Below are positions 31,333 to 41,419 of a stretch of 64,000 bases of DNA, piece after piece. The notes below the pieces were generated by a model. It searched no databases, had not been told where the DNA came from, and saw only the letters and a program-made list of their open reading frames with translations. Made by a program: the position numbers and the translations under genes. The number at the start of each line of letters is the position of its first letter. Position 1 is the first letter of the stretch. The DNA comes from Phyllobacterium calauticae (GTDB lineage: Bacteria; Pseudomonadota; Alphaproteobacteria; Rhizobiales; Rhizobiaceae), in the NCBI RefSeq assembly GCF_019991125.1, contig NZ_JAGENB010000002.1:620001-684000 (forward strand). The letters run 5' to 3'.

Positions 31333-32547
31333 TCAGGCGGCCATGGCCTTGCGCAGGTTCTCGTCGATCTTGTCGAGGAAACCCGTGGTGGACAGCCAAG
31401 GCTGGTCCGGACCGATCAGCAGCGCCAGATCCTTGGTCATGTAACCGGATTCAACCGTATCGACGCAGACTTTTTCCAGCGTGTTGGCAAAGCGGTCGAG
31501 TTCGGTATTGCCGTCGAGCTTGGCGCGGTGAGCAAGGCCGCGCGTCCAGGCGAAGATCGAGGCGATGGAGTTGGTCGAAGTTTCTTCGCCCTTCTGGTGC
31601 TGGCGGTAGTGGCGTGTCACGGTGCCGTGGGCGGCTTCCGCTTCCACCGTCTGGCCATCCGGCGTCATCAGCACGGAGGTCATCAGGCCGAGCGAGCCAA
31701 AGCCCTGTGCCACGATGTCGGACTGCACGTCGCCGTCATAGTTCTTGCAGGCCCAGACATAGCCGCCGGACCACTTCAGCGCCGAGGCAACCATGTCATC
31801 GATCAGGCGATGCTCATAGGTGATCTTCTTCTCGGCGAACTTGTCCTTGAACTCGGCGTCGAACACGTCCTGGAAAATGTCCTTGAAGCGGCCGTCATAG
31901 GCCTTGAGGATGGTGTTCTTGGTCGACAGATAGCAGGGGACGCCGCGGTTATAGGCATAGTTGAGCGAGGCGCGGGCAAAGTCGCGGATGGAATCATCCA
32001 GATTGTACATGGCCATGGCAACGCCGGCGCTTGGCGCATCATAGACGTCGTGTTCGATGGTCTTGCCGTCTTCGCCGACAAACTTGATCGACAGCTTGCC
32101 CTTGCCGGGGAACCGGAAATCGGTGGCGCGGTACTGATCGCCGAAGGCATGGCGGCCAACGATGATCGGCTGGGTCCAGCCGGGAACCAGACGGGGAACG
32201 TTCTTGGCAATGATCGGTTCGCGGAAGATAACGCCGCCGAGAATGTTGCGGATCGTGCCGTTGGGCGACTTCCACATCTTCTTCAGGCCGAATTCCTCAA
32301 CGCGCTGCTCGTCCGGGGTGATGGTGGCGCACTTGACGCCGACGCCATACTGCTTGATTGCATTGGCCGCATCGATGGTCACCTGATCGTCGGTCGCATC
32401 GCGATGTTCGATGCCCAGATCGTAATATTTCAGGTCGATGTCGAGATAGGGATGGATCAGCTTGTCTTTGATGTACTGCCAGATGATGCGGGTCATCTCG
32501 TCGCCGTCAAGTTCGACGACCGGGTTTGCAACCTTGATCTTTGCCAT
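31333..32547 (-). CDS. icd: NADP-dependent isocitrate dehydrogenase (dimeric type)
   Basis: Icd oxidises isocitrate to 2-oxoglutarate with NADP in the TCA cycle. The 404-residue protein belongs to the eukaryote-like dimeric class, shown by [22 protein letters not shown] at the N-terminus, [25 protein letters not shown] (substrate Ser/Asn loop), [22 protein letters not shown] and [18 protein letters not shown] for NADP binding. The ATG follows AGAGG. A monocistronic unit with its own terminator. Confidence 0.98.
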   Translation of the reverse strand: MAKIKVANPVVELDGDEMTRIIWQYIKDKLIHPYLDIDLKYYDLGIEHRDATDDQVTIDAANAIKQYGVGVKCATITPDEQRVEEFGLKKMWKSPNGTIRNILGGVIFREPIIAKNVPRLVPGWTQPIIVGRHAFGDQYRATDFRFPGKGKLSIKFVGEDGKTIEHDVYDAPSAGVAMAMYNLDDSIRDFARASLNYAYNRGVPCYLSTKNTILKAYDGRFKDIFQDVFDAEFKDKFAEKKITYEHRLIDDMVASALKWSGGYVWACKNYDGDVQSDIVAQGFGSLGLMTSVLMTPDGQTVEAEAAHGTVTRHYRQHQKGEETSTNSIASIFAWTRGLAHRAKLDGNTELDRFANTLEKVCVDTVESGYMTKDLALLIGPDQPWLSTTGFLDKIDENLRKAMAA

Positions 32548-32761
32548 GAATAATCAGCCTCTTTATTACTGGTCTGGGAATGCCAGCATCGGTTTTCATT
32601 GAGGGTTCGCGCCCCTATAGCACTCGCAAACCAGAACGCAAAGACTGGCTTTAAGTGTTTAATCGCAATCTTGGCGGAATATGAGCCGGGCATAGGCCCG
32701 ATGCACGATTGCCCGTTGAAAAAACGCGTTGTATGAGGGCGGCATTCACAATGGATTGATC

Positions 32762-33631
32762 ATGGCAGGTACAGACAGACAGCGCACACTCATTGCCGAA
32801 GGGCCGGCGATCATCCTGGTCGAGCCGCAATTGCCGGAGAATATCGGCATGGTGGCGCGGGCCATGGCCAATTTCGGGCTGGCGGAACTGCGCCTCGTCA
32901 AGCCGCGCGAGGAATTTCCCAACGACAAGGCCCGCTCCGCCGCAAGCCGTGCCGACCACATCATCGATGGGGCGAAGGTCTATGACGATCTGCCGTCGGC
33001 TATCGAGGATCTGCATTTCGTCTACGCGACGACGGCGCGGGAACGCGATGCCTTCAAGCAGGTGCGCGGACCCGTCGAGGCGGGCCAGACGCTGCGCCAG
33101 CGCTTCAACCGGGGCGAGAAAACCGGGATTCTTTTCGGGCGCGAGCGCTTCGGCCTCAATAATGACGAAGTCAGCCTCGCCGATGAGCTGGTGACATTTC
33201 CGGTCAACCCGGCATTTTCGTCGCTGAACATCGCACAGGCGGTTTTGCTCATGTCCTATGAGTGGATGAAGTCAGGGTTGGAGAAGGAAACGGACACGGC
33301 CTTCCGCGGTCCCGAACTCGAACCCGCGCCGAAGGAACAGCTGCAGGGCTTTTTCAACCATCTGGAAGACGCCTTGCAGGCGCGCGGCTATTTCCGGCCC
33401 ATGGCCCGCAAGGAAATCATGGTCAACAATCTGCGCGGTGTGCTGACCCGTGCCGGTTTTTCCGACTCGGAACTGAAGCTGTTGCGCGGTGTCGTTGTCT
33501 CGCTGGATTATTTCAGCCCGAAGACGCCGCGCGGCTCGGGCGCGCCCGAAGGGCGCAAGCGGGAAAAGCCGGCGGCCAGGAAAACGGCCGTCAAGCCAGC
33601 GGGACGCGAGGATATACCCGGCGATGAATGA
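32762..33631 (+). CDS. trmJ: tRNA/rRNA 2'-O-methyltransferase, TrmJ type
   Basis: The 289-residue SPOUT methyltransferase has [24 protein letters not shown] at its start, [16 protein letters not shown] and [17 protein letters not shown], the knot motifs that bind S-adenosylmethionine. TrmJ methylates the ribose of position 32 in several tRNAs. A basic C-terminal tail ([20 protein letters not shown]) may add RNA affinity. The ATG at 32762 fits the family; the frame extends upstream to 32729. Its stop overlaps murI by 8 nt. Confidence 0.9.
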   Translation: MAGTDRQRTLIAEGPAIILVEPQLPENIGMVARAMANFGLAELRLVKPREEFPNDKARSAASRADHIIDGAKVYDDLPSAIEDLHFVYATTARERDAFKQVRGPVEAGQTLRQRFNRGEKTGILFGRERFGLNNDEVSLADELVTFPVNPAFSSLNIAQAVLLMSYEWMKSGLEKETDTAFRGPELEPAPKEQLQGFFNHLEDALQARGYFRPMARKEIMVNNLRGVLTRAGFSDSELKLLRGVVVSLDYFSPKTPRGSGAPEGRKREKPAARKTAVKPAGREDIPGDE

Positions 33632-34424
33632 CACAGCGGACCGGCCGATCATTGCGTTTGACAGCGGCATTGGCGGCTTGACCGTCCTGCGCGAGGCGCG
33701 GGTGCTCATCCCGGATCGGCGTTTTGTCTATATTGCCGACGATGCCGGTTTCCCCTATGGCGACTGGGACGAAGAGCCGCTGCGCGCCCGCATTCTCGGC
33801 CTGTTCGAGGGTTTCATTGCCAGGTACGATCCGGAGATCGTCATCATTCCCTGCAATACGGCGTCGACGCTGGTGCTGGACGATCTGCGCCGGGCCTTTC
33901 CGGCGGTGCCTTTTGTCGGCACTGTTCCCGCCATCAAACCGGCGGCAGAGCGCACCTCGTCCGGCCTCATCACCGTTCTGGCAACGCCGGGCACGGTCAA
34001 GCGCGCCTATACGCGCGATCTCATTCAGTCGTTTGCCACGAAATGCCATGTGCGGCTGGTCGGCAGCCAGAACCTGGCGCGCATGGCGGAAGCGCATATA
34101 CGCGGGGATCATCTTGATGATGCGGCGATAGAGGCGGAAATCGCGCCGTGCTTTGTCGAAATGGATGGCAAGCGTACCGATATCGTCGTTCTGGCCTGCA
34201 CGCATTATCCGTTTCTGGCCAATGTGTTCCGCCGCCTTGCCCCGTGGCCGGTGGATTGGCTGGATCCGGCCGAAGCAATTGCGCGCCGCGCCTTGTCGCT
34301 GCTCAAGCCGAACGGTGCCGGCAGCGAACCGGAGCATGGCGACGACATCGCCGTGTTCACCTCGGGCAATCCCGACTTTTCAACCCGGCGCCTGATGCAG
34401 GGTTTCGGGCTCGCCATGGCCTGA
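33624..34424 (+). CDS. murI: Glutamate racemase
   Basis: MurI makes D-glutamate for peptidoglycan. The 266-residue protein has the catalytic pair Cys77 (IIPCNTAS) and Cys192 (LACTHYPF), and the N-terminal [11 protein letters not shown] with Asp13. The ATG at 33624 lies 8 nt inside trmJ, so the two genes are translationally coupled. It is the last gene of the trmJ-murI pair and ends at a hairpin. Confidence 0.96.
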   Translation: MNDTADRPIIAFDSGIGGLTVLREARVLIPDRRFVYIADDAGFPYGDWDEEPLRARILGLFEGFIARYDPEIVIIPCNTASTLVLDDLRRAFPAVPFVGTVPAIKPAAERTSSGLITVLATPGTVKRAYTRDLIQSFATKCHVRLVGSQNLARMAEAHIRGDHLDDAAIEAEIAPCFVEMDGKRTDIVVLACTHYPFLANVFRRLAPWPVDWLDPAEAIARRALSLLKPNGAGSEPEHGDDIAVFTSGNPDFSTRRLMQGFGLAMA

Positions 34425-34435
34425 TCACGGCATTG

Positions 34436-34461
34436 GACGGCGGGACTGAAATCCCGCCGTC
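34436..34461. terminator. Hairpin between convergent murI and the LLM gene
   Basis: Perfect 10-bp arms GACGGCGGGA/TCCCGCCGTC with a 6-nt loop, between the two stop codons. No T-run follows on either strand. Confidence 0.5.
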
Positions 34462-34468
34462 ACTGGTT

Positions 34469-35533
34469 CTAAGCCAATGCTGCTTCTTCGGTTTTCACGG
34501 TCTGGCCAAGCTCCTTGCGGATAACGGGGGCAACTTCCGTCCCGTACAGCTCGATAGCCCTCAGCGTGTTCCTGTGCGGCAGGCTGCCGAGATCGATCTG
34601 CAGCAGGAAACGGTCATGCTTGAAGTAGCTGTGCTGCAGCATGATCTTGTCGATGACCTCCTGCGGTGAGCCGACCAGGAGCGCACCGCGCGGCGTGCGG
34701 CCTGCTTCGAACTGCGCCCGGTTGCTTGGCGGCCAGCCGCGTTCGCGGCCGATCTTGTTCATCACCACCTCATAGGACGGCCAGTAGCCGTCCGCTGCGA
34801 CCTGCGATGTCTCGGCGACATAACCATGCGAGTTGATGCTGACCTTCAGCGTCTCCGGCGCATGACCGGCCTTTGCCCCGGCTTCACGGTAGAGATCGAC
34901 CAGTGGTGCAAAGCGATGCGGTTCGCCGCCGATGATGGCTACAGCGAGCGGCAGGCCGAGTGTACCCGCCCGGATGACCGAAGCAGGGGTACCGCCGACG
35001 GCAATCCATACGGGCAGCGGGTCCTGCAGCGGGCGCGGATAAACGCCGAGATTGCTGATCGGCGCACGCAGATTGCCTTTCCAGGTCACACGTTCGCTGG
35101 CACGCAGTTTCAACAGCAGGTCGAGCTTTTCCGTGAACAGCTCGTCGTAGTCGTTGAGGTCATAGCCGAACAGGGGGAAGGACTCGATGAACGAGCCGCG
35201 CCCCGCCATGATTTCCGCACGGCCCGAGGAGATCAGGTCGAGAGTCGCATATTCCTGGAACACGCGAACCGGGTCTTCCGAGCTCAAGACGGTCACGGCG
35301 CTGGTCAGCCGGATATTCTTGGTGCGTGCAGCACCCGCCGCCAGAACCACGGCGGGCGTGGAAATGACGAAATCCGGGCGGTGATGCTCGCCGATCCCGA
35401 ACACATCGAGGCCAACCTGATCCGCCAGTTCCATCTCTTCCAGCAGGTTCTGCATGCGCTGGTGCGCATCGATGGCAACGCCGCTCGTCGGGTCAGGGCT
35501 CATGCCCGCAAATGTATAGATGCCGAGTTCCAT
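34469..35533 (-). CDS. LLM-class flavin-dependent oxidoreductase
   Basis: The 354-residue protein is a luciferase-like monooxygenase (TIM barrel, FMN/F420-type): [23 protein letters not shown] near 35, [21 protein letters not shown] near 105, [30 protein letters not shown] near 170. The LLM family includes alkanal, alkanesulfonate and nitrilotriacetate monooxygenases, so the substrate is open. The ATG at 35533 has AAGGTGAAG upstream; one at 35548 is also in frame. Its promoter shares a 14-nt motif with the promoter of the NmrA-like gene at 35689. Confidence 0.9.
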   Translation of the reverse strand: MELGIYTFAGMSPDPTSGVAIDAHQRMQNLLEEMELADQVGLDVFGIGEHHRPDFVISTPAVVLAAGAARTKNIRLTSAVTVLSSEDPVRVFQEYATLDLISSGRAEIMAGRGSFIESFPLFGYDLNDYDELFTEKLDLLLKLRASERVTWKGNLRAPISNLGVYPRPLQDPLPVWIAVGGTPASVIRAGTLGLPLAVAIIGGEPHRFAPLVDLYREAGAKAGHAPETLKVSINSHGYVAETSQVAADGYWPSYEVVMNKIGRERGWPPSNRAQFEAGRTPRGALLVGSPQEVIDKIMLQHSYFKHDRFLLQIDLGSLPHRNTLRAIELYGTEVAPVIRKELGQTVKTEEAALA

Positions 35534-35587
35534 GATCTTCACCTTCATGTCTTGTGTTGCTGCTTAGGTAAGCACGGCCCGGTTGCT

Positions 35588-35601
35588 TGTGAAGAACGCA
35601 C
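35588..35601 (-). promoter_or_regulatory. Shared promoter motif, copy 1 (LLM gene)
   Basis: On the minus strand this reads GTGCGTTCTTCACA and is identical to 36407-36420. In both places TTCACA could act as a -35 box, with a TA-starting hexamer 17 bases on. The 35559-35573 area also has a TGCTTA-GG-TAAGCA palindrome. Confidence 0.55.
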
Positions 35602-35629
35602 ATTGGGGTTGCCGAGGCACCAAAAGGAA

Positions 35630-35650
35630 ACCGCCCCGGATGGGGGCGGT
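35630..35650 (-). terminator. Rho-independent terminator of the NmrA-like gene
   Basis: Arms ACCGCCCC/GGGGCGGT with a 5-nt loop, followed on the minus strand by TTCCTTTT, 38 bp past the stop. Confidence 0.8.
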
Positions 35651-35688
35651 CTGCATAATGTTACGGTGCGTGGTTCGTGCAATCGATA

Positions 35689-36330
35689 TCAGTATCCGAC
35701 GGTGAAACGCTGCCTGACGTGTTTTGGCGTCCCGGCTTCATCGAGAATGGCGACGGCAAGGTCAGCCACGCTGACGGTGCTGTGGCCTTCGGCGTTGACC
35801 ACGGGATTGTCCTTGCCAAGCCGGTAGGTGCCGGTGCGTGGGCCAGGCACGAGGGCGAATGGCGGAGAGACAAAGCTCCAGTCCAGACCGTTTTCCGTCT
35901 TCAGGTCGTTCAGGGCCTGACGGGCACCGAGGGCGCCTTCACGATATTCGGCAGGAAAATCAGGGCCATCGACAAATTGCTTGCCTTCCTGATTCAACAG
36001 GCTGCCAGCGCCGCCGACAACGATCAGGCGCTTGACGCCCGCCTGCTTGGCGGCCTCGGTGATTGCCTTGCTCGCCTTGATATGAATGGCCTGAATATCA
36101 GGCTCGCCCCAGCCCGGATTGTAGGCCGAGAGTACGATGTCGTGGCCCTTCAGCTTTTCAGTGAGGTCGGCGACATCGAGCACATCCGCCTTGACGGCCT
36201 TGACGCCATCGCGCTTTTCAACCTTGTCGGCATTGCGAACGAGCGCTGTCACGCTATGGCCGCGCGAGACAGCTTCCGGCAGAAGTTCTTTGCCAATGAA
36301 GCCGGTGGCGCCGATCAGTGCGATTTTCAT
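35689..36330 (-). CDS. NAD(P)H-binding NmrA/YwnB-like reductase
   Basis: The 213-residue Rossmann protein has GATGFIGKELLPEAV (residues 7-21) and the atypical-SDR layout of NmrA/YwnB-type proteins, with VVGGAGSLL near 105. These act as quinone- or flavin-type reductases or redox sensors. It is divergent from an HxlR regulator at 36480, a common arrangement in which the regulator controls the reductase in response to electrophiles. Confidence 0.88.
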   Translation of the reverse strand: MKIALIGATGFIGKELLPEAVSRGHSVTALVRNADKVEKRDGVKAVKADVLDVADLTEKLKGHDIVLSAYNPGWGEPDIQAIHIKASKAITEAAKQAGVKRLIVVGGAGSLLNQEGKQFVDGPDFPAEYREGALGARQALNDLKTENGLDWSFVSPPFALVPGPRTGTYRLGKDNPVVNAEGHSTVSVADLAVAILDEAGTPKHVRQRFTVGY

Positions 36331-36406
36331 TTTGATCTCCTGGGTGCTTGGGTACGGTTTGTTTTCTGGTTACTATTGATAACCATCTATGCTAGAAGCT
36401 GCTTCC

Positions 36407-36420
36407 TGTGAAGAACGCAC
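36407..36420 (-). promoter_or_regulatory. Shared promoter motif, copy 2 (NmrA-like/HxlR intergenic)
   Basis: Identical to 35588-35601. It lies 77 bp upstream of the NmrA-like start and 60 bp upstream of the HxlR start. A GGTTA-N7-TAACC palindrome at 36368-36384 could be the HxlR operator. Confidence 0.55.
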
Positions 36421-36479
36421 TTTTTCCGTTTCAGGGAACACGGAAGTAACCGGCCTGGAAACACTGGAGATTTTATCCG

Positions 36480-36896
36480 ATGAGTATACATGCGAAACCC
36501 GATGGTGATGTGCCTCTGCTGTCAACCTCGGCTGCGATGGTCGCCGACAGTGCAGGCAGATGCCCGATGCGGGAAGTGCTCGACATTGTCGGCGACAGCT
36601 GGAGCCTTCTGGTGATCATCAATCTTCAGGACGGTCCGCGCCGCTTCAACGTGCTGCGCCGCATGGTGGAGGGGATTTCGCAGCGCATGCTGACGGTCAC
36701 GCTGCGTTCGCTGGAGCGTGACGGTCTGGTATCGCGCACCGTCAAGCCGACATCGCCGCCGGAGGTCACCTATGCGCTGACCCCGATCGGCCATTCGATT
36801 GCCGTTCCCATCGGTGCCCTGGGCGACTGGGCGGTGAAGAATCGTGATCATTTGCGGCAAGCCCGCACGGTTTTCGACGAGGCGCAGCAGGGATAG
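36480..36896 (+). CDS. HxlR-family transcriptional regulator
   Basis: The 138-residue winged-helix protein has CPMREVLDIVGDSWSLLVIINLQDGPRRFNVLRRMVEGISQRMLTVTLRSLERDGLVSR. Cys28 precedes the helix, a position used by HxlR/YodB-type proteins to sense quinones or disulfide stress. It is divergent from the NmrA-like reductase and probably regulates both it and itself. Confidence 0.92.
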   Translation: MSIHAKPDGDVPLLSTSAAMVADSAGRCPMREVLDIVGDSWSLLVIINLQDGPRRFNVLRRMVEGISQRMLTVTLRSLERDGLVSRTVKPTSPPEVTYALTPIGHSIAVPIGALGDWAVKNRDHLRQARTVFDEAQQG

Positions 36897-36940
36897 GGGT
36901 TTCGTGGTTATGTATGCTTTGACTGCTGCAGAGTCAGTGA

Positions 36941-37084
36941 TGCGTGGTTCGACAAGCTCACCATGAGGGAGAGTGAGGATTGCAGGGAGTCAAGTTCTGC
37001 AAAGTTGATGAATAGTGTCTGCAATGTTTCCGGTTAGCCTTGCAGCCACCCATCTCCCTCATGGTGAGCTTGTCGAACCACGCA
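36941..37084. repeat. REP-like paired palindromic element
   Basis: Perfect 32-bp arms (36941-36972 and 37053-37084) of the same family as 21411, with an 80-bp centre that includes TGCAGGGAGTCA...CTGCAA. It lies in the gap between the HxlR and DUF3008 genes. Confidence 0.9.
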
Positions 37085-37168
37085 CGATGGTTTTGCAGGT
37101 TGCTGTCTCGGAACCCTCCCGCAGCATGAGCGTTGTTTCCCCGTACGAAACTGACAGGGAGACAGACA

Positions 37169-37360
37169 ATGCCTGCAAAATCCCAGGCGCAGCAGAAAGC
37201 TGCGGGCGCGGCCTTGTCCGCCAAGCGCGGTGAGACCAAGAAAAGCGACCTCAAGGGTGCATCGAAAAGCATGTATAAGTCGATGAGCGAAAAACAGCTG
37301 GAAGAATTTGCCGAGACGGCGCGTAAAGGTCTGCCCGAGAAGGTCAAGCCCAAGAAATAA
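37169..37360 (+). CDS. Small basic DUF3008 protein
   Basis: A 63-residue, Lys/Ser/Ala-rich protein (MPAKSQAQQKAAGAAL, MYKSMSEKQLEEFAETARKG) of the DUF3008 family, short basic proteins of unknown function. The ATG at 37169 follows GGGAG. It is convergent with the extensin-like gene, leaving only 21 bp between the stops. Confidence 0.85.
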   Translation: MPAKSQAQQKAAGAALSAKRGETKKSDLKGASKSMYKSMSEKQLEEFAETARKGLPEKVKPKK

Positions 37361-37381
37361 GAGCGAGGGTGCGCGTTGCCA

Positions 37382-38278
37382 TCACTGGCAGATGCGCGCC
37401 TTGCATGCCTTGCCGTGGCAGCCGAGATCAAGATGCAGATTGTCCTGATGCGCGGCGTCACCCTCCGGTCCGATCACCGTCATGAACCGCTCGCAACTCG
37501 TCTTGTGGATCGAGCGCCAGAAGTCCTGCTCTTCCGGCGTGCCTTTCCAGCCGGAGCCGAGTTCCGTGGTTTTGCCGTTGGTGAACTTGAATGAAACGAT
37601 ATCGAGCGCATTGGCAAAAGCGTGTTCCGATATGCGGCCCTTATTGCCGTTGTTGACCTTGCGGCACTGGTAGTCGGAACCGGTTGCAATGCTTGCGATC
37701 CCGGCGCCGAAGGATGCCTGCGCGGCTTTCTCCACATCGCCGATCCAACCGGCGAGCGTTCCGGCCATGGTGCAGTTGGTGGTGATGGGCGCGGCAAACT
37801 TTACCGGATTCTCCTTGCCGATGGCGGTGATCCTGAGCGGCGAGCGTTCGCCGCACGTGCCTTCGGCAAGCGGCGGGACAATTTCACCCTGGACATCGCC
37901 GTTCATCAGTGCGGGACAGGCATTCTGGTATATCCGGTCGGGCGATGTTGCGGGATCGGCTTTCTCCGCCGTGTCCTCGTCATCCGGCTTTGAATCAGCT
38001 TTGGCATCCGCCGGACGATCCGGGCCGAACTGTTCCGCCGGTCTTACCTCGGGCTTTTCTTCCGGTTTGGGCGTTTCTTGTGCAGGCTCGCTGCCCGGTT
38101 TGCTTTGCGGGACCGGTGGTACAACGGGTAGCGCGGGCCGGCTGGCTGCATTGTGATGCCGCCGCTGGCGCGCATCGGCAATGTCAGCCGTGCCGAGCAA
38201 AGCCGTTGTTGCAAAACATGCGGTGAGGGATAAAAGGATCAATGTCGAGCAGTGCGACTGCTGTAAGGATAGGGTCAT
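37382..38278 (-). CDS. Secreted extensin-like protein (ExtSL C-terminal domain)
   Basis: The 298-residue protein has a signal peptide (about 1-36), a Pro/Glu/Asp-rich linker to about 115, and the extensin-like C-terminal domain with paired cysteines. The segments ISEHAFANALDIVSF and HQDNLHLDLGCHG supply the His and Asp residues expected for the zinc site of M15-type D,D-carboxypeptidase folds, to which this family is related. A cell-wall role in the periplasm is likely. Confidence 0.88.
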   Translation of the reverse strand: MTLSLQQSHCSTLILLSLTACFATTALLGTADIADARQRRHHNAASRPALPVVPPVPQSKPGSEPAQETPKPEEKPEVRPAEQFGPDRPADAKADSKPDDEDTAEKADPATSPDRIYQNACPALMNGDVQGEIVPPLAEGTCGERSPLRITAIGKENPVKFAAPITTNCTMAGTLAGWIGDVEKAAQASFGAGIASIATGSDYQCRKVNNGNKGRISEHAFANALDIVSFKFTNGKTTELGSGWKGTPEEQDFWRSIHKTSCERFMTVIGPEGDAAHQDNLHLDLGCHGKACKARICQ

Positions 38279-38370
38279 TTCCGGCTCTACTCCTGTTAAG
38301 CGTCTAGCCTAACGTCTGATGCGCCGGATCGGTTTCAAACTTTATAAACCCGTGAAATGCGCCGTCTCGC

Positions 38371-38399
38371 TTGACATCGCGAAACCTTCACACTAGAAG
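38371..38399 (+). promoter_or_regulatory. Sigma-70 type promoter of rpsD
   Basis: TTGACA (38371-38376), 17-base spacer, TAGAAG (38394-38399). It leaves a leader of about 165 nt before rpsD, containing a hairpin GCAGGGC-TTAACA-GCTCTGC at 38409-38428. Confidence 0.7.
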
Positions 38400-38573
38400 C
38401 CACCCCAGCGCAGGGCTTAACAGCTCTGCGTTTCATTTGACGTGTCCCGTGAGTGATTTCGCAAAGCGTGCGTGAATCATTCTGTCAGTCTTCAAAAACA
38501 GGAGGCAGAGGAGGGCGCGTTTCCTTGAATCGGGGCGCAAGCTTCGATTTGTGTTTGGTTGAAAGGAAATGCG

Positions 38574-39191
38574 ATGAGCAAGCGCGAATCGTCCAAGTAT
38601 AAAATTGATCGCCGTATGGGCGAAAACATCTGGGGCCGTCCGAAGTCCCCGGTTAACCGTCGTGAATATGGTCCCGGCCAGCACGGTCAGCGCCGCAAGA
38701 GCAAGCTTTCCGATTTCGGCGTACAGCTGCGCGCCAAGCAGAAGCTCAAGGGCTTCTACGGCGACATCTCGGAAAAGCAGTTCCGCAAGACCTACGAAGA
38801 AGCCGCCCGCCGCAAGGGCGATACCGGCGAACAGCTGATCGGCCTGCTCGAGTCGCGCCTGGATGCAGTGGTGTACCGCGCCAAGTTCGTTCCGACGATC
38901 TTCGCTGCGCGCCAGTTCGTTAATCACGGCCACGTCAACGTCAACGGCCGCCGCGTCAACATCCAGTCCTACATCTGCAAGGCAGGTGACGTGATTGAAG
39001 TGCGCGAAAAGTCGAAGCAGCTCGTGATCGTTCTGGAAGCCGTTCAGCTTGCTGAGCGTGACGTTCCTGAATATCTCGAAGTTGATCACAACAAGATGGT
39101 TGCCAAGTACACCCGCGTTCCGGCCTTCTCCGATGTGCCATACGCCGTACAGATGGAACCGAACCTGGTTGTCGAATTCTATTCGCGGTAA
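38574..39191 (+). CDS. rpsD: 30S ribosomal protein S4
   Basis: S4 starts assembly of the 16S rRNA 5' domain. The 205-residue protein has the S4 N-terminal domain ([22 protein letters not shown]) and the S4 RNA-binding fold ([41 protein letters not shown]). The ATG at 38574 follows GAAAGGAAAT. It is a single-gene unit with a strong promoter and long leader, as expected where rpsD lies outside the alpha operon. Confidence 0.98.
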   Translation: MSKRESSKYKIDRRMGENIWGRPKSPVNRREYGPGQHGQRRKSKLSDFGVQLRAKQKLKGFYGDISEKQFRKTYEEAARRKGDTGEQLIGLLESRLDAVVYRAKFVPTIFAARQFVNHGHVNVNGRRVNIQSYICKAGDVIEVREKSKQLVIVLEAVQLAERDVPEYLEVDHNKMVAKYTRVPAFSDVPYAVQMEPNLVVEFYSR

Positions 39192-39250
39192 CGCATAACC
39201 CCAAAAATCTTCTTGAATTTTTGGAAAGGATTATGCGTCACTCATGTTGG

Positions 39251-39292
39251 TACTGCGTCCTTTATGCGTCCAATAGGACGCATGGCGCAGTA
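39251..39292. other. Two-part hairpin between rpsD and glsA
   Basis: Outer arms TACTGCG/CGCAGTA and inner arms ATGCGTCC/GGACGCAT, with an AATA tetraloop and an internal bulge. It lies 60 bp past rpsD, before the T-rich terminator at 39313. Confidence 0.6.
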
Positions 39293-39312
39293 CGCAGTTC
39301 TGAGTTTAAGAA

Positions 39313-39345
39313 AAGCCGCCCCGAGAAATCCGGGCGGCTTTTTTT
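39313..39345 (+). terminator. Rho-independent terminator of rpsD
   Basis: Arms AAGCCGCCC/GGGCGGCTT followed by a 7-T run. It ends about 25 bp before the glsA start, so glsA needs its own promoter or readthrough. Confidence 0.9.
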
Positions 39346-39369
39346 GTCTTATCCCTTGCCGGAGCGCGC

Positions 39370-40299
39370 ATGACCGATCTTCAGGATGTCGTCGACAGTG
39401 TCTATCAGGATCTTGCCAGCCGCATCGGCGAAGGCAAGCTGGCGGATTATATTCCGGAACTGGCCACGGTCGATCCGAAACAGTTCGGGCTGGCCCTGTG
39501 CACCGTCGATGGTCAGGTGCATACAGCCGGCGATGCCGACACGTCCTTTTCCATCCAGAGTATTTCCAAGGTGTTCACGCTGACACTGGCGCTCGGCAAG
39601 ATCGGCGACGGATTGTGGAAGCGCGTTGGCCGCGAGCCCTCGGGCAATGCCTTCAATTCCATCGTCCAGCTGGAGCAGGAGAAGGGCAAGCCGCGCAATC
39701 CGTTCATCAACGCCGGAGCGATCGCCGTGGCCGATGTCGTTCTGGCCGGGCACCTGCCGAAGGAGGCAATCGGCGAAATCGTCCAGTTCATCCGCTATCT
39801 CGCCGATGATGAGACCATCGCCATCGACCACGATGTGGCGCGGTCGGAGACCAATACGGGTTATCGCAACGTGGCGCTGGCCAATTTCATGCGCTCCTTC
39901 GGCAATCTGAACCATCCGGCCGAACACGTGCTTGGCGTCTACTTCCATCACTGCGCCATCGCCATGTCCTGCCGGCAACTGGCCCATGCGGGGCTGTATC
40001 TGGCCTCGGCGGGCCGCAATCCGCTGAGCGGCGGCAGTGTCGTGTCATCCGGCCGGGCACGCCGCATCAATGCGCTGATGCTGATGTGCGGGCACTATGA
40101 CGGCTCGGGCGATTTCGCCTATCGCGTCGGCCTGCCCGGCAAGAGCGGCGTTGGCGGCGGTATTCTCGCCATTGCGCCCGGCAAGGCATCGATTGCCGCC
40201 TGGTCGCCGGGGCTGAACGAAAACGGCAATTCGCTGCTTGGTTCGGCTGCACTGGAACTGCTGGCGCAAAGGACCGGCTGGTCGGTGTTCGGGCAGTAA
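39370..40299 (+). CDS. glsA: Glutaminase
   Basis: GlsA hydrolyses glutamine to glutamate and ammonia. The 309-residue protein has the serine-hydrolase SxxK pair Ser64/Lys67 ([12 protein letters not shown]) and the family segments [25 protein letters not shown] and [17 protein letters not shown]. It follows the rpsD terminator by only 25 bp and ends before a REP element. Confidence 0.96.
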   Translation: MTDLQDVVDSVYQDLASRIGEGKLADYIPELATVDPKQFGLALCTVDGQVHTAGDADTSFSIQSISKVFTLTLALGKIGDGLWKRVGREPSGNAFNSIVQLEQEKGKPRNPFINAGAIAVADVVLAGHLPKEAIGEIVQFIRYLADDETIAIDHDVARSETNTGYRNVALANFMRSFGNLNHPAEHVLGVYFHHCAIAMSCRQLAHAGLYLASAGRNPLSGGSVVSSGRARRINALMLMCGHYDGSGDFAYRVGLPGKSGVGGGILAIAPGKASIAAWSPGLNENGNSLLGSAALELLAQRTGWSVFGQ

Positions 40300-40322
40300 T
40301 TTCATAAATTTGCACGACCAAC

Positions 40323-40446
40323 GTGCGTGGTTCGACAAGCTCACCATGAGGAAGATGGAGGACTGCAGGGAGTCAAGCTCTGCAGCGTTGGTGATTATCT
40401 TTGCAATCCTCACTCTCCCTCATGGTGAGCTTGTCGAACCACGCAC
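40323..40446. repeat. REP-like paired palindromic element
   Basis: 29-bp arms (40323-40351, 40418-40446) of the same family as 21411, with a 66-bp centre. It lies between two same-strand genes, glsA and ttcA. Confidence 0.9.
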
Positions 40447-40555
40447 AAGGGTGATGCAACAACAGGCTTCACCTTAACTTCAGGCTTGGCATGCGGCGAA
40501 ACATTGCTTGCGTTCGGACTTTGGCCAAGGCAATGAAGGCGCCAGAGGTGTTACG

Positions 40556-41419
40556 ATGACCATTCACGATCAGGAATTGACCGATGCCGCCGGTTGCCAC
40601 CCGATGTTTCTCGGGGTGCCGTCCAATGTCGAGTTCAACAAGCTGCGCAAGCGCCTGTTGCGCAATACGCGGCAGGCCATCGACGATTTCGCCATGGTCA
40701 AGCCGGGCGAGCGCTGGCTGATCGGGCTTTCCGGCGGCAAGGATTCCTACGGGCTCCTGGCATTGCTGCTCGACCTGAAATGGCGGGGCCTGCTGCCAGT
40801 CGAACTGCTCGCCTGCAATCTCGATCAGGGACAGCCGAATTTCCCCAAGCACATCCTGCCGGATTTCCTTGCGAAGAACGGCATCGAGCACCGCATCGAA
40901 TACAAGGACACCTATTCCATCGTCACGGACAAGGTGCAGGAAAACCAGACCTATTGCTCGCTTTGTTCGCGTCTGCGGCGCGGCCATCTCTACCGTGTGG
41001 CGCGGGAAGAGGGCTGTTCGGCGCTGGTACTCGGCCATCACCGCGAGGACATTCTCGAAACCTTCTTCATGAACCTCTTCCATGGCGGCAGGCTGGCAGC
41101 GATGCCGCCGAAGCTGCTCAATGATGAGGGCGATGTCATGGTGCTGCGGCCGCTGAGCTACTGCGCCGAGGACGACCTGGCAAAATTTGCCGCCGCGATG
41201 CAGTTTCCGATCATCCCCTGCGATCTCTGCGGCAGTCAGGACGGCCTGCAGCGCAACATGATGAAGGCAATGCTGACCGATATTGAAAAGCGCATGCCGG
41301 GCCGCAAGGAAATCATGATCCGCGCGCTTGCCAATACGCGACCGAGCCATCTTCTCGACCGGAGCATCTTTGACTTTGCCGGTCTTGCCACACACGGAGC
41401 CGAAGCCAGTGCAGTTTAA
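40556..41419 (+). CDS. ttcA: tRNA 2-thiocytidine biosynthesis protein TtcA
   Basis: TtcA thiolates C32 of several tRNAs, using a [4Fe-4S] cluster. The 287-residue protein has the PP-loop SGGKDS at 59-64 and the cysteines C134-x2-C137 and C222 (PCDLCGSQ, with C225), as expected for the cluster. The ATG at 40556 follows AGAGG and fits the family start. The downstream gene begins 11 nt before its stop. Confidence 0.96.
   Translation: MTIHDQELTDAAGCHPMFLGVPSNVEFNKLRKRLLRNTRQAIDDFAMVKPGERWLIGLSGGKDSYGLLALLLDLKWRGLLPVELLACNLDQGQPNFPKHILPDFLAKNGIEHRIEYKDTYSIVTDKVQENQTYCSLCSRLRRGHLYRVAREEGCSALVLGHHREDILETFFMNLFHGGRLAAMPPKLLNDEGDVMVLRPLSYCAEDDLAKFAAAMQFPIIPCDLCGSQDGLQRNMMKAMLTDIEKRMPGRKEIMIRALANTRPSHLLDRSIFDFAGLATHGAEASAV

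Noticed and set aside
31147-32553. 468-codon plus-strand frame opposite icd
   Set aside because: Antisense shadow of icd with no recognisable domain.
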